DNA of 8,845 nt from Maribacter sp. (GCA_003232155.1 QILY01000311.1:1-8845), one strand, 5' to 3'. Shown: positions 1-7,485, numbered from the stretch's first letter. A program made the numbers and translations. The notes: generated from the letters alone by a model not told the origin.

Positions 1-179
1 GCGACTATCAAGGCATCATTACTATCCTCCAACCAAGGACATTCCTCTGAAATAGTTACAGAATCATCATGCCAATTCTTCATAAAAAGACCTATAACCT
101 CATACCCTTGCTCTTTTAAAAGATAGGCCGAAACACTTGAATCTACTCCTCCGGAAAGTCCGATTACTACTTTTTTCAT
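1..179 (-). CDS. mnmA: tRNA-specific 2-thiouridylase MnmA, N-terminal part (cut by window edge)
   Basis: MnmA thiolates uridine 34 in the wobble position of tRNAs for Lys, Glu and Gln, using ATP to adenylate the base and a persulfide sulfur donor; it is cytoplasmic. Only the first 59 codons are in the window; the rest lies before base 1. The visible protein begins MKKVVIGLSGGVDSSVSAY, and SGGVDSS at residues 9-15 is the PP-loop ATP-pyrophosphatase motif of this family. It continues with VIGLFMKNWHDD and ECPW, typical of bacterial MnmA (family knowledge, recalled rather than searched). The ATG at 177-179 places the PP-loop near residue 10, as expected, and a flavobacterial promoter lies just upstream. 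The gene is read away from the rest of the window and is separated from yidC by about 546 bases, so it is its own transcription unit. Confidence 0.95.
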   Translation of the reverse strand, partial: MKKVVIGLSGGVDSSVSAYLLKEQGYEVIGLFMKNWHDDSVTISEECPWLEDSNDALIV

Positions 180-199
180 CACTCTTATTATTCGAACTG

Positions 200-233
200 C
201 AAAAATACGAAAATCCTATCTGAAGGTTAGCAA
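200..233 (-). promoter_or_regulatory. Probable flavobacterial promoter of mnmA
   Basis: On the minus strand a -33 type TTG (bases 231-233) is followed after 23 bases by TATTTTTG (bases 200-207), an exact match to the Bacteroidota -7 box TAnnTTTG. Published flavobacterial promoters have spacings up to about this value, so this one is at the long end. Transcription would start near base 193, leaving a leader of only about 14 bases before the mnmA ATG. The leader has no Shine-Dalgarno motif, which is normal in this phylum. Confidence 0.6.
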
Positions 234-358
234 TGCATTCTATAATACTTATACTACAAACTTGCATAAAGTGTTTTTTGATGTCATTCATCGATAAAAA
301 ATAATATCAAAAACTTCAAACAACATCATAGGAACTTTTAGCATACAAAAATGGGCGC

Positions 359-392
359 TTGACAACTATGTTTTTTTTAAAATGAAAGTTTG
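359..392 (+). promoter_or_regulatory. Possible promoter for a short plus-strand transcript
   Basis: TTGACA at 359-364 is followed after 23 bases (counted from the TTG) by AAAGTTTG at 385-392, one mismatch from TAnnTTTG. A run of eight T lies between them. The match is imperfect and the spacing is at the long end. It is noted mainly because a strong hairpin terminator in the same direction follows about 50 bases later with no recognisable gene between. Confidence 0.3.
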
Positions 393-475
393 CTGCATCT
401 TTACAATCCCAAATCTTACCAAGCTTAACCTACTTAATGCTAAAAGCCCCGACACAAAGTCAGGGCTTTTTTATT
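393..475 (+). ncRNA. Candidate small RNA of about 70-80 nt (speculative)
   Basis: A promoter-like sequence (359-392) and a terminator with a strong stem and T-run (442-475) bracket a short stretch that encodes no recognisable protein. The body between about 399 and 441 is pyrimidine-rich and unstructured to the eye, so a transcript would be a single-stranded 5' part plus a terminator stem, a common shape for trans-acting small RNAs. I do not recognise the family. The alternatives are that the terminator simply insulates mnmA from yidC, or that it belongs to a remnant gene. A 47-codon open frame (382-525) runs through the terminator and is not convincing as a gene. Confidence 0.25.
442..475 (+). 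terminator. Intrinsic terminator, possibly bidirectional
   Basis: The arms AAAAGCCCCGAC (442-453) and GTCAGGGCTTTT (459-470) pair over 12 positions around a five-base loop, followed by a T-run TTTTTTATTT (467-476). On the plus strand one position (C450/A462) is a mismatch; on the minus strand the same position is a G-U wobble, so the stem is fully paired, but only four T follow it. It could therefore end a plus-strand transcript and also stop read-through from yidC toward mnmA. Confidence 0.7.
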
Positions 476-523
476 TAAAAGTTGCATATTTTCACTCTAT
501 AGAGATTGAAATCCAATTCCCTT

Positions 524-668
524 AGTATCTGTTAAGAAATAAATGGTGCAGAATCGGGGCAGGTATTATGCTCTTTTTTAAAGTTAAAATTTTCAAGCAT
601 AGCTATAGCTACGGTTGAAAATTTTAACAAAAAAAAAGGGTAGAATAGCAAGCCGAAATACAGATACT
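524..668. repeat. Long imperfect palindrome, REP/MITE-like
   Basis: The core is GTTAAAATTTTCAA (583-596) and its exact reverse complement (615-628), enclosing the perfect palindrome TAGCTATAGCTA (600-611). Outside the core, CTCTTTTTT (571-579) pairs with the A-run plus GGG (632-640), allowing one G-U pair. Further out, AGTATCTGT (524-532) matches the reverse complement of ACAGATACT (660-668), with partial matches between. The left arm carries roughly 17-19 extra bases, so symmetry is imperfect overall. No protein is encoded. It lies 57 bases downstream of the yidC stop. A folded yidC 3' end, a non-autonomous palindromic element or a mobile-element scar are all possible; copy number elsewhere in the genome is unknown. 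Confidence 0.6.
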
Positions 669-725
669 TTGCAAGAGTCAACGAACATATAGGCGGTCAA
701 GAAAAGTTCTCCCAACTGCTATCTT

Positions 726-2582
726 TTATTTTTTCTTTTGTGCATCAGCTTGCTCCATCATCTCACGCATCTTTTTCTGAAACTTATTTTCTTTCTTTGG
801 TTTTAGCTTATTCTCTTGTATCTGTGCATGAATCTTATCATTGTTCAGTATAAAGTTCTTTATCACCAGCATAATACCTATAGTAATAAGGTTCGATACA
901 AAATAGTACAAACTCAGACCACTTGCAAAATTATTAAAAAAGAACAACATCATAAAAGGCATCAAATACATAATGAACTTCATATTGGGCATACCTGGCT
1001 GTTGTGGCATGTTCTGACCGGTGGTCATCATCATATAAAAGAATATGGCAATAGACGCCAATATTGGAAACAAACTAATATGATCACCATAGAATGGAAT
1101 TGTAAATCCTTCAGGGAATTGATAAATAGTATCAAATGAAGAAAGGTCATCTGCCCATAAAAATGACTTTTGACGCAATGCAAATGATGTAGGGAAGAAC
1201 ATAAACAGTGCATAGAAAATAGGCATTTGTAAAAATGCAGGCACACAACCACTCATGGGGCTAACCCCAGCTTTGTTGTATAACTTCATAGTCTCTTGTT
1301 GCTTTTTCATCGCATTATCTTTATACTTATTACCAAGCTCCGTTATTTCTGGTTTTAAGACTTTCATCTTTGCTTGTGAGAGATACGATTTATAGGTGAC
1401 GGGAGACATGGCCAACCGAATCAAAATGGTCATGATTACGATAGCGATTCCGTACGGGAAAATTCCACTTAAAAATGTATAAAAAGGCGTGAAGATATAG
1501 CGGTTGATCCACCCGAAAATTCCCCATCCAAAGGGTATAGAATCAACAAGGCCTAAATCTTCATATTTAGATAATACAGCAACATCAGTTGGACCATAAT
1601 ACCAATGCATATTTTGAGAAAGTTCGCCACCATTCATTTTCAATGGCACTATTGAGCTATATTCTTTAGTAAAGCCTTGTGTTCTACTTTCTTCTTCAAC
1701 CAAATTGACCGAAGACAATTCTCCCTTTTCAAAATTTTCTTTAGTGGCTAAAATTGAACTAAAAAAATGCTGCCGGTATGATAACCATTTGATATCGGTT
1801 TCAGTTTCATCATCATCACCACTTTCTGATAGCTTGCTTAATTTTCCGCCTTCATGGTTGTAGGTTAAACGAGTATACCTGTTTTCATACTCAATACTTT
1901 TACTATGGCGTATACTTTTTAACTTCCATTCCAAAGAAATAGGTTGATTACCACTAATAACGCCATTGAGACCTTGTGAACGAATAGTGAAATCTACCAA
2001 ATAATCATTTGGTTTCATTTCATAACGGTATTCTAAATACTTATCATTTGACACTTTGGCTTTCATCGAAAGCACTTGGTTCTCACCATTATTAGATAAT
2101 GAAGGTTCAAAATACAAGTCTTTGGTATTCAACACCCTATTATCCGACGTTGAGAAATTCAGTGCAAAATGGGCATTGCCATCTTTTACCAAATAAACGG
2201 GAATAGAGTCATATGTATTGAATTGCTTCATTCTAACTTCAATAATTTGCCCGCCTTTATTACTGATTTCTAAATACACCAAATCATTTTCTAATTTGGT
2301 AGTTGCCTCTGAAGGAGTTGTAAAACCAAAAGCTCCTATATCGCTTTTGTAATTGGCTACTGCCGTAGAATCTTGAAGATTTATTGGAATTGGCTTAGCA
2401 ACCGTATTTTCTTGTAGTTTATTTTCTTCTGTTTTTGTCTGGGCTTCAACCTGTTCTTCTTTGGCTTTTTCAGCTTCCAACTCTTCCGGTGTAGGCTTAT
2501 TCTGGTAAAACATAAAAATGAGTATGCCAAAAATAAGTACAAAGCCAATTATAGAATTGATGTCTAATTTCTTTTCTTCCAT
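726..2582 (-). CDS. yidC: Membrane protein insertase YidC
   Basis: YidC inserts and folds inner-membrane proteins, alone or with SecYEG. The 618-residue protein has the layout of Gram-negative YidC: a first membrane helix at about 9-26, a Glu/Lys-rich linker (31-60), a large periplasmic domain (about 65-350), then the conserved insertase core with helices near 363-390, 447-465, 500-519, 534-550 and 554-575. Arg389 in ILIRLAMSP matches the groove arginine needed for insertion, and the stretches LYNKAGVSPMSGC (434-446) and FASGLSLYYFVSN (552-564) are family signatures. The C-terminal tail (about 580-618) is strongly basic, fitting ribosome contact. The ATG at 2580-2582 places the first helix directly after a short charged N-terminus. 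It lies 70 bases after pyrG on the same strand. Its 3' side faces the 524-668 palindrome, and no classical terminator immediately follows the stop. Confidence 0.98.
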   Translation of the reverse strand: MEEKKLDINSIIGFVLIFGILIFMFYQNKPTPEELEAEKAKEEQVEAQTKTEENKLQENTVAKPIPINLQDSTAVANYKSDIGAFGFTTPSEATTKLENDLVYLEISNKGGQIIEVRMKQFNTYDSIPVYLVKDGNAHFALNFSTSDNRVLNTKDLYFEPSLSNNGENQVLSMKAKVSNDKYLEYRYEMKPNDYLVDFTIRSQGLNGVISGNQPISLEWKLKSIRHSKSIEYENRYTRLTYNHEGGKLSKLSESGDDDETETDIKWLSYRQHFFSSILATKENFEKGELSSVNLVEEESRTQGFTKEYSSIVPLKMNGGELSQNMHWYYGPTDVAVLSKYEDLGLVDSIPFGWGIFGWINRYIFTPFYTFLSGIFPYGIAIVIMTILIRLAMSPVTYKSYLSQAKMKVLKPEITELGNKYKDNAMKKQQETMKLYNKAGVSPMSGCVPAFLQMPIFYALFMFFPTSFALRQKSFLWADDLSSFDTIYQFPEGFTIPFYGDHISLFPILASIAIFFYMMMTTGQNMPQQPGMPNMKFIMYLMPFMMLFFFNNFASGLSLYYFVSNLITIGIMLVIKNFILNNDKIHAQIQENKLKPKKENKFQKKMREMMEQADAQKKK

Positions 2583-2628
2583 CGGGATAAACTAATTAGT
2601 ATATGGTAAATGTTTGATTTTCAAAAAG

Positions 2629-2636
2629 CAAATATA
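2629..2636 (-). promoter_or_regulatory. Possible -7 box for yidC
   Basis: TATATTTG on the minus strand fits TAnnTTTG exactly and lies in the 70-base pyrG-yidC gap, about 46 bases before the yidC ATG. No TTG stands at the expected distance upstream, where the pyrG 3' end lies, so this is a partial promoter match in AT-rich sequence. It may give yidC some expression independent of pyrG. Confidence 0.35.
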
Positions 2637-2652
2637 TGCCCAATTATAGGTT

Positions 2653-4287
2653 TTATGCCATACTGGCATTAGTTTGTTTTTTATGTTTTAATGCCGCCTT
2701 TACAAACCCTACGAAGAGTGGGTGTGGGTTAGCAACCGTACTTTTATATTCAGGATGGTATTGTACACCAATAAACCATGGGTGTTTGGGCAGTTCAATA
2801 ATTTCGACCAATTCTGTTTCATCATTTATACCAGAAGCTACAAGCCCTGCATCTTCCAATTGTTCTTTATAGGTATTGTTCAATTCGTAACGGTGACGGT
2901 GACGTTCAGATATACCTGTAGCGCCATTATATATTTCAGATGCAAGGGTGTCTTCAATCAACCTACAACTCCAAGCACCTAAGCGCATAGTACCTCCTTT
3001 ATTAGTAATGGTTTTTTGTTCTTCCATTAAATTGATAACAGGATCTGTTGTTCTTTCATCCATCTCCGTAGAATTGGCGGTAGTCAATCCGAGAACATTT
3101 CGTGCATATTCTATAACAGCCATTTGCATACCTAAACATATTCCTAAAAATGGAATATTATTTTCACGAGCATACTGTACTGCTTTTATTTTACCTTCAA
3201 TACCTCGCTCACCAAAACCTGGTGCTACAAGGATACCATTTAATCCTTTAAGCTTTTCATCAAGGTTATCATCATTAATATATTCTGAATGAATAGAACG
3301 TATCTTAACTTTCACCTCATTAACTGCACCTGCATGAATGAAAGATTCTAAAATAGATTTATATGAATCTTGAAGTTCAACATATTTACCGATCAAACCA
3401 ATAACTATCTTGTTCTTTGGGTTTTTATGTTGTTTTAAAAACTGGTTCCAACGGGTAAGGTCGGGAGCATTATTATCATATAATGTTAATTTTTGCAATA
3501 CAACTGTATCCAAACCTTCGTTTTGCATGAGTATAGGAACATCATAAATAGTTGACGCATCAATAGATTGTATAACTGCTTCTCGTTTCACATTACAGAA
3601 CAAAGCCAGTTTATTTTTTATTTCATCTGAAATTTCGTGCTCGGTTCTACATACCAAAACATCAGCTTTTATACCACTCTCCATCAATGTCCTTACTGAG
3701 TGCTGCGTAGGTTTGGTCTTTAATTCACCCGCAGCTGACAAATAAGGTACAAGCGTCAAATGAATAACCATACCATTGGTATCGCCCAACTCCCATAGCA
3801 ATTGTCGAACTGCTTCTATATATGGTAATGATTCAATATCACCAACAGTGCCACCTATTTCAGTAATTACAATATCATAGTCACCACTATTGCCCAATAG
3901 CTGGATCCGCTCTTTTATTTCATTCGTAATGTGTGGTATAACCTGAACGGTTTTTCCTAAAAATTCTCCACGTCTTTCTTTATCAATAACACTTTGGTAT
4001 ATTCTACCTGTGGTCACATTATTGGCTTGAGAGGTATTTACATTCAAAAAACGTTCGTAGTGGCCTAAATCCAAATCGGTTTCCGCACCATCATTAGTCA
4101 CATAACATTCCCCATGCTCATATGGGTTTAAAGTACCTGGGTCAACATTGATATAAGGGTCTAATTTTTGAATGGTAGTTTTATAACCGCGAGCTTGAAG
4201 TAGTTTAGCTAGTGAAGCTGCTATAATTCCTTTTCCTAAGGAAGAAGTAACCCCACCGGTCACAAAAATATATTTGGTCTGAGACAT
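2653..4287 (-). CDS. pyrG: CTP synthase (glutamine-hydrolysing)
   Basis: PyrG makes CTP from UTP, ATP and glutamine, the last step of de novo pyrimidine nucleotide synthesis, in the cytoplasm. The 544-residue length is normal for the family. The N-terminal synthetase domain starts YIFVTGGVTSSLGKG, with the nucleotide-binding loop at about 11-20, followed by the conserved KLDPYINVDPGT (41-52) and NPYEHGE (54-60) stretches; TKPTQHSVR at 191-199 is the conserved UTP/CTP-site segment. The C-terminal class I glutaminase domain has the nucleophile Cys384 in GICLGMQ and the partners His511 and Glu513 in YHPEYKS, completing the triad. No key residue is missing. The start at 4285-4287 puts the protein on the standard N-terminus. 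It follows the DUF3820 gene after 54 bases and precedes yidC by 70 bases on the same strand. Confidence 0.99.
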   Translation of the reverse strand: MSQTKYIFVTGGVTSSLGKGIIAASLAKLLQARGYKTTIQKLDPYINVDPGTLNPYEHGECYVTNDGAETDLDLGHYERFLNVNTSQANNVTTGRIYQSVIDKERRGEFLGKTVQVIPHITNEIKERIQLLGNSGDYDIVITEIGGTVGDIESLPYIEAVRQLLWELGDTNGMVIHLTLVPYLSAAGELKTKPTQHSVRTLMESGIKADVLVCRTEHEISDEIKNKLALFCNVKREAVIQSIDASTIYDVPILMQNEGLDTVVLQKLTLYDNNAPDLTRWNQFLKQHKNPKNKIVIGLIGKYVELQDSYKSILESFIHAGAVNEVKVKIRSIHSEYINDDNLDEKLKGLNGILVAPGFGERGIEGKIKAVQYARENNIPFLGICLGMQMAVIEYARNVLGLTTANSTEMDERTTDPVINLMEEQKTITNKGGTMRLGAWSCRLIEDTLASEIYNGATGISERHRHRYELNNTYKEQLEDAGLVASGINDETELVEIIELPKHPWFIGVQYHPEYKSTVANPHPLFVGFVKAALKHKKQTNASMA

Positions 4288-4316
4288 GAAGCGTTCGATT
4301 GAATTCGTAACGCAGG

Positions 4317-4324
4317 CAAAAATA
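4317..4324 (-). promoter_or_regulatory. Possible -7 box for pyrG
   Basis: TATTTTTG on the minus strand is an exact TAnnTTTG match followed by CC, located in the gap between the DUF3820 gene and pyrG. Transcription would begin near 4310, giving a leader of about 20-25 bases. I see no TTG at 17-23 bases upstream, so the -33 part is weak. It is the same octamer as in the mnmA promoter. It would allow pyrG to be expressed without the sensor kinase genes. Confidence 0.45.
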
Positions 4325-4341
4325 CAAATTGCTACTAGAAA

Positions 4342-4584
4342 TCAGGGTTTATTAAGCGGAAAATCTTTTTGAACCTTATAAATGAGAGATTCAAGTCCGT
4401 TTACCTTTATTTCAAACATTGATTGTAGTAAAAAACCCAGTTTGCCATTAGGAAAACCCTTTTGGTTAAACCATACCAGATAAGGCTCGGGCAAATCTAC
4501 CAGATAACGCCCCTTGAATTTCCCAAAAGGCATTCTATAATGTGCTAATTCTATAAGCTTTTCTTTATCTGGGGTAATCTCCAT
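4342..4584 (-). CDS. Small DUF3820-family protein
   Basis: This 80-residue protein has no signal peptide or membrane helix and is predicted cytoplasmic. The segment MPFGKFKGRYLVDLPEPYLV (18-37) followed by WF, GFPNGKLG (43-50) and a closing EIKVNGLE (58-65) is the pattern I know from the DUF3820 family, also annotated as putative quorum-sensing-regulated virulence factor. The same domain can occur at the C-terminus of DnaQ-like exonucleases. Here it stands alone and spans nearly the whole protein. No catalytic residues can be named and the biochemical role is unknown; the family name should not be read as evidence of virulence. It starts 9 bases after the stop of the LytTR regulator, so it is very probably cotranscribed with it. 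Family assignment is from memory, not a search. Confidence 0.85.
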   Translation of the reverse strand: MEITPDKEKLIELAHYRMPFGKFKGRYLVDLPEPYLVWFNQKGFPNGKLGFLLQSMFEIKVNGLESLIYKVQKDFPLNKP

Positions 4585-4593
4585 TTTTTTATA

Positions 4594-5340
4594 TTATACC
4601 AATAGTTTTTTAAGGAATTCTTCTTTGCGTCGCCCAGCTATTTCAATGGAAGCCCCATCGGTCATTAGAACATGACCGGCTTTTCCTTTTATATATTTTT
4701 CAATACGATTCATATTGATATAGTGCGATTTGTGTACTCTGAAAAAACGTGAGCTTTTTAAAAGTTCTTCAAAGTGTTTAAGTGTTCGCGTTGCTGTTAA
4801 TTTTTTATTAGTAACCATAAAAATATGGGTATAGTTTCCATCAGCTTGAAAACGTACAATTTCATCTATTTTAACAAAAGTGAGTCCTTTAAAGGTGGGG
4901 ATGGCCATTTTTTTTGTCTCCGTTACTTTATGTTCAAAATTATGAAAGAGCACTTCCAGTTTTTTTTCAGTTTCTTTTTGTCCGACCTTCTCTTTTATCT
5001 TTTGTATGGTTTCTGAAAACTCAATGTCATCAATAGGTTTTAAAAGATAATCCAAAGCAGAAAATCGAAATGCCTCTACTGCGTAGGTATCATAAGCAGT
5101 AGTAAAAACCACCTCAAAATTTATCTTGGGCAGTTGCTTTAAAAGGTCAAACCCTGTATGTTCATGAAGGTGTACATCTAAAAAAACAACATCAGGTTCA
5201 ATAATACCAATGGCTTCCTTTGCTTTTTGGATTTCAGTATACGAACCCTCTATCGACAATATATCAGAATAATTGACTAACAGCTTGCTCAATTTATCAA
5301 TGCAATGTTGTTCATCATCTACGATAAGTGCTTTTAGCAT
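4594..5340 (-). CDS. LytTR-family response regulator (LytR/AlgR type)
   Basis: This cytoplasmic transcription regulator is the partner of the adjacent sensor kinase. Residues 1-120 form a receiver domain: acidic pocket Asp8-Asp9 in LIVDDE, phospho-acceptor Asp55 in VVFLDVHL, switch Thr80/Thr81 in FTTAYD, and Lys101 in LLKPID. Residues about 146-246 form the LytTR DNA-binding domain, with FVKIDEIVRFQADGNYT (155-171), TRTLKHFEELL (184-194) and FRVHKSHYINMNRI (200-213), all characteristic. The 248-residue length is normal. LytTR proteins bind direct repeats of about 9 bases spaced by about 12; I did not find a convincing pair in the nearby intergenic region. The ATG at 5338-5340 is 9 bases after the kinase stop, which indicates translation from the same mRNA. 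All phosphorylation residues are present. Confidence 0.97.
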   Translation of the reverse strand: MLKALIVDDEQHCIDKLSKLLVNYSDILSIEGSYTEIQKAKEAIGIIEPDVVFLDVHLHEHTGFDLLKQLPKINFEVVFTTAYDTYAVEAFRFSALDYLLKPIDDIEFSETIQKIKEKVGQKETEKKLEVLFHNFEHKVTETKKMAIPTFKGLTFVKIDEIVRFQADGNYTHIFMVTNKKLTATRTLKHFEELLKSSRFFRVHKSHYINMNRIEKYIKGKAGHVLMTDGASIEIAGRRKEEFLKKLLV

Positions 5341-5349
5341 AGTTTTTCA

Positions 5350-7413
5350 TTAAAAACGTAGTTCCAATGGCATTTTAAGTTCAACACGAAGTCCTTGGGT
5401 CTTATCAAACATTTTAATACTTCCCTTTTCTTTTTTAAGCTGACCAATAATATCCAATCGGTTTCTGGTAATCTTAATGCCCATAGAGCTTTTTTGATTG
5501 TTGTTCAATAGGTTTTTTTTTCTTCCTACACCATCATCATCTACAGTACAAACCACCATTCCATTTTCTTTTTTAATATGGATGTCAATATTTCCCTTTC
5601 CTTCTTTTAGGGCTATCCCATGCCAAATACTGTTTTCTATAAAAGGTTGTAATAACATTGGGGGAACCATCGTATTTTCCGTATCCAAAGCATCATCAAC
5701 ATCTATTTTATGGGAAAGTTTGTTTTTTAAGCGTAACGATTCGATCTGGATATACAGTTCAGTAAGCTCTAAATCTTCTTGAAGTGTAATCCATTTTTTT
5801 TCGGAATTCTCAAGAATAGATCGTGTCAATTTTGCGAATTTCATTAAATAGGAACTTGCGGTTTTCACATCGTTTTTATCCATATAATCACTTATGGAAT
5901 TCAACGCGTTAAAGATAAAATGCGGATTCATCTGTGAGCGTAGAGCTTTCAACTCAGTCTCTGCGACCTTGGTCTTAAAATCGGAAATCTTTTTCTCAGC
6001 AAGAGCATCTCTTCTTTTTTTGAAAAGAAAAAACCCTAAGAAAGAAAACAACAACGCACTTATCGCTCCTATAGTGATAAATCTATTTAGTGATTTTTGA
6101 TGTGCTACAGCTGCTTTTGAAATGGCTTCTTTTTTTTCAAAATCGGCCTCTAGTACCGATTTTTCTTTCTCATACTCATTTTTGGCTTCCAAACGAGCTA
6201 TTTCCTCTTTCTTTTCTATGGAATTAAAACTATCACGCAAGACCAGAGCATCTGTCTTATTTTTGTAGGCGTCTTTGTAATTGCCTCCTTCATTCTGCAC
6301 CAGGGCGAGATTGTCATGAGCTTTAAATTGTAAGTTCAGACTACCCGCTTCCCGGGCATAGTTTAAGGAAGTGTGATAATTTTCCTCTGCTAGGGAAAAA
6401 CGTGAAAGATTTCGATAACAATCGCCCAAATTATCGTGTACTATAGCAAGGTTGTTCGCGTTTTTCAGCCTTTCGTATATTTTCTTCGTTCTTTTAAAAT
6501 ATGAAATTGCTTTTTCGTATTCTTTCTGTTCTATATAGGCAATACCCATATTGGTCAAAGCACTGGCCACTCCCCTTTCATTGGTATTGGCTTTCATAAT
6601 AGTATAGGCTTCATGATATTTCTTCAAAGCTATTTCAGGTTCTCCTAAATCAGTATGTAACCTACCTATATTGGTCAGGCTATTAGCTACCCCTTCTTGA
6701 AAATCTAACTTTTGGAACAACTCCAAAGCTGCTGTCTGAGACTTCATCGCAAGTTCCGGATTTTCCAATCTAGCATACAAAAGGCCAATATTAGCATGGA
6801 TACTTGCGTATTGAATATCGCTCGTTTTTTCTAAGTCTTCATAAATACGTTTTGCTTCTAGGTAACTGGAGAGTGCTTCTGGGTATTGGGTGAGGTACAT
6901 ATAATTAATACCAATACTATTGAGCATTTTAGCCATTAGAAAACTATCTTTTTCTACCTTAAATACTTCGTAAGCCTCAATATTGTTATCGTTGGCTCTT
7001 TTATAATCAGATTGGTTGAAGTAGACCAAGCCCTTATTATAAATCAAGCGGGCAAGGCCCTTTTTATCATGGTTCTCTTTACAGATTTTAATCGCCGCAT
7101 CATACATTTCAAGTGCCAACGAATCTTGACCTTGGGCACTATGGTTATGACCTTTGTATGCATACGAGGTTGCAAGTTCTAATGACCGATCTATATTTAT
7201 TGCAAGTGAAATGGCTTCTTGTGCAATTTTAACCCCCTCAGCTGGGTCAATAGTATAATAACTATAGGACAGTTCATTCAATGCACCCAATCGAACAGTA
7301 TCTTGGGCAGTATACCTTTCTAATACCAACTTCAGGGAATCTATTTTTTTCTGCTGCGCAAGACCTTTAAATAAAAAGGAAATAAGCAGAAAAAAGAGGA
7401 GGTTAAATTTCAT
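5350..7413 (-). CDS. TPR-repeat sensor histidine kinase, LytS-like (HisKA_3-unlike, His_kinase type)
   Basis: This membrane-bound kinase should autophosphorylate and pass phosphate to the LytTR regulator encoded next. From the ATG at 7411-7413 it has 687 residues. Residues 1-19 are a signal peptide (MKFNLLFFLLISF, cleavage near GLA-QQ). About nine TPR-like helical repeats fill residues 40-395, so the sensor domain is periplasmic. A charged coiled coil (396-440) leads to one membrane helix (443-465) followed by KKRR. The cytoplasmic part has the phospho-acceptor His498 in QMNPHFIFNALNSI, the N box with Glu593-Asn594 in LLQPFIENS, the G1 box DDDGVG (625-630) and a G2 box SSMGIKITRNRL (642-653). 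The frame stays open to an upstream ATG at 7486-7488, adding 25 residues, but that would bury the signal peptide, so the internal start is preferred. The ligand sensed is unknown. Confidence 0.95.
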   Translation of the reverse strand: MKFNLLFFLLISFLFKGLAQQKKIDSLKLVLERYTAQDTVRLGALNELSYSYYTIDPAEGVKIAQEAISLAINIDRSLELATSYAYKGHNHSAQGQDSLALEMYDAAIKICKENHDKKGLARLIYNKGLVYFNQSDYKRANDNNIEAYEVFKVEKDSFLMAKMLNSIGINYMYLTQYPEALSSYLEAKRIYEDLEKTSDIQYASIHANIGLLYARLENPELAMKSQTAALELFQKLDFQEGVANSLTNIGRLHTDLGEPEIALKKYHEAYTIMKANTNERGVASALTNMGIAYIEQKEYEKAISYFKRTKKIYERLKNANNLAIVHDNLGDCYRNLSRFSLAEENYHTSLNYAREAGSLNLQFKAHDNLALVQNEGGNYKDAYKNKTDALVLRDSFNSIEKKEEIARLEAKNEYEKEKSVLEADFEKKEAISKAAVAHQKSLNRFITIGAISALLFSFLGFFLFKKRRDALAEKKISDFKTKVAETELKALRSQMNPHFIFNALNSISDYMDKNDVKTASSYLMKFAKLTRSILENSEKKWITLQEDLELTELYIQIESLRLKNKLSHKIDVDDALDTENTMVPPMLLQPFIENSIWHGIALKEGKGNIDIHIKKENGMVVCTVDDDGVGRKKNLLNNNQKSSMGIKITRNRLDIIGQLKKEKGSIKMFDKTQGLRVELKMPLELRF

Positions 7414-7485
7414 TAGATTTTTTATGCCGTCATCAAAAAATGGTTGAAGCTTAAAAATAAACCATTCAGAACAATTAAGCATTAA

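Noticed and set aside
100..291. A minus-strand open frame overlapping the start and promoter of mnmA
   Set aside because: It overlaps the well-supported MnmA frame and covers its promoter; its composition (Ser, Arg, Phe rich) looks like out-of-frame translation.
275..313. Inverted pair TTTTTGAT / ATCAAAAA with a 23-base spacer
   Set aside because: Eight-base, AT-rich arms with a long spacer are easily expected by chance in this composition.
382..525. A 47-codon plus-strand open frame starting MKVCCIF inside the candidate small RNA
   Set aside because: It runs straight through the terminator stem, has no recognisable domain, and would have to start upstream of the predicted transcript start. 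A non-coding reading is simpler.
816..1139. A plus-strand 107-codon frame, and a second minus-strand frame at 1031-1252
   Set aside because: Both lie wholly within yidC, whose conserved motifs are continuous; the translations are His/Lys or Cys/Phe rich and look like shadows.
2636..3292. Three plus-strand frames antisense to pyrG
   Set aside because: pyrG is complete with all catalytic motifs, and the antisense translations have no family features.
4288..4341. A pyrimidine-sensing leader, attenuator or riboswitch in front of pyrG
   Set aside because: The gap is only 54 bases with no hairpin-plus-T-run and no initial G run of the kind used in Gram-positive pyrG control.
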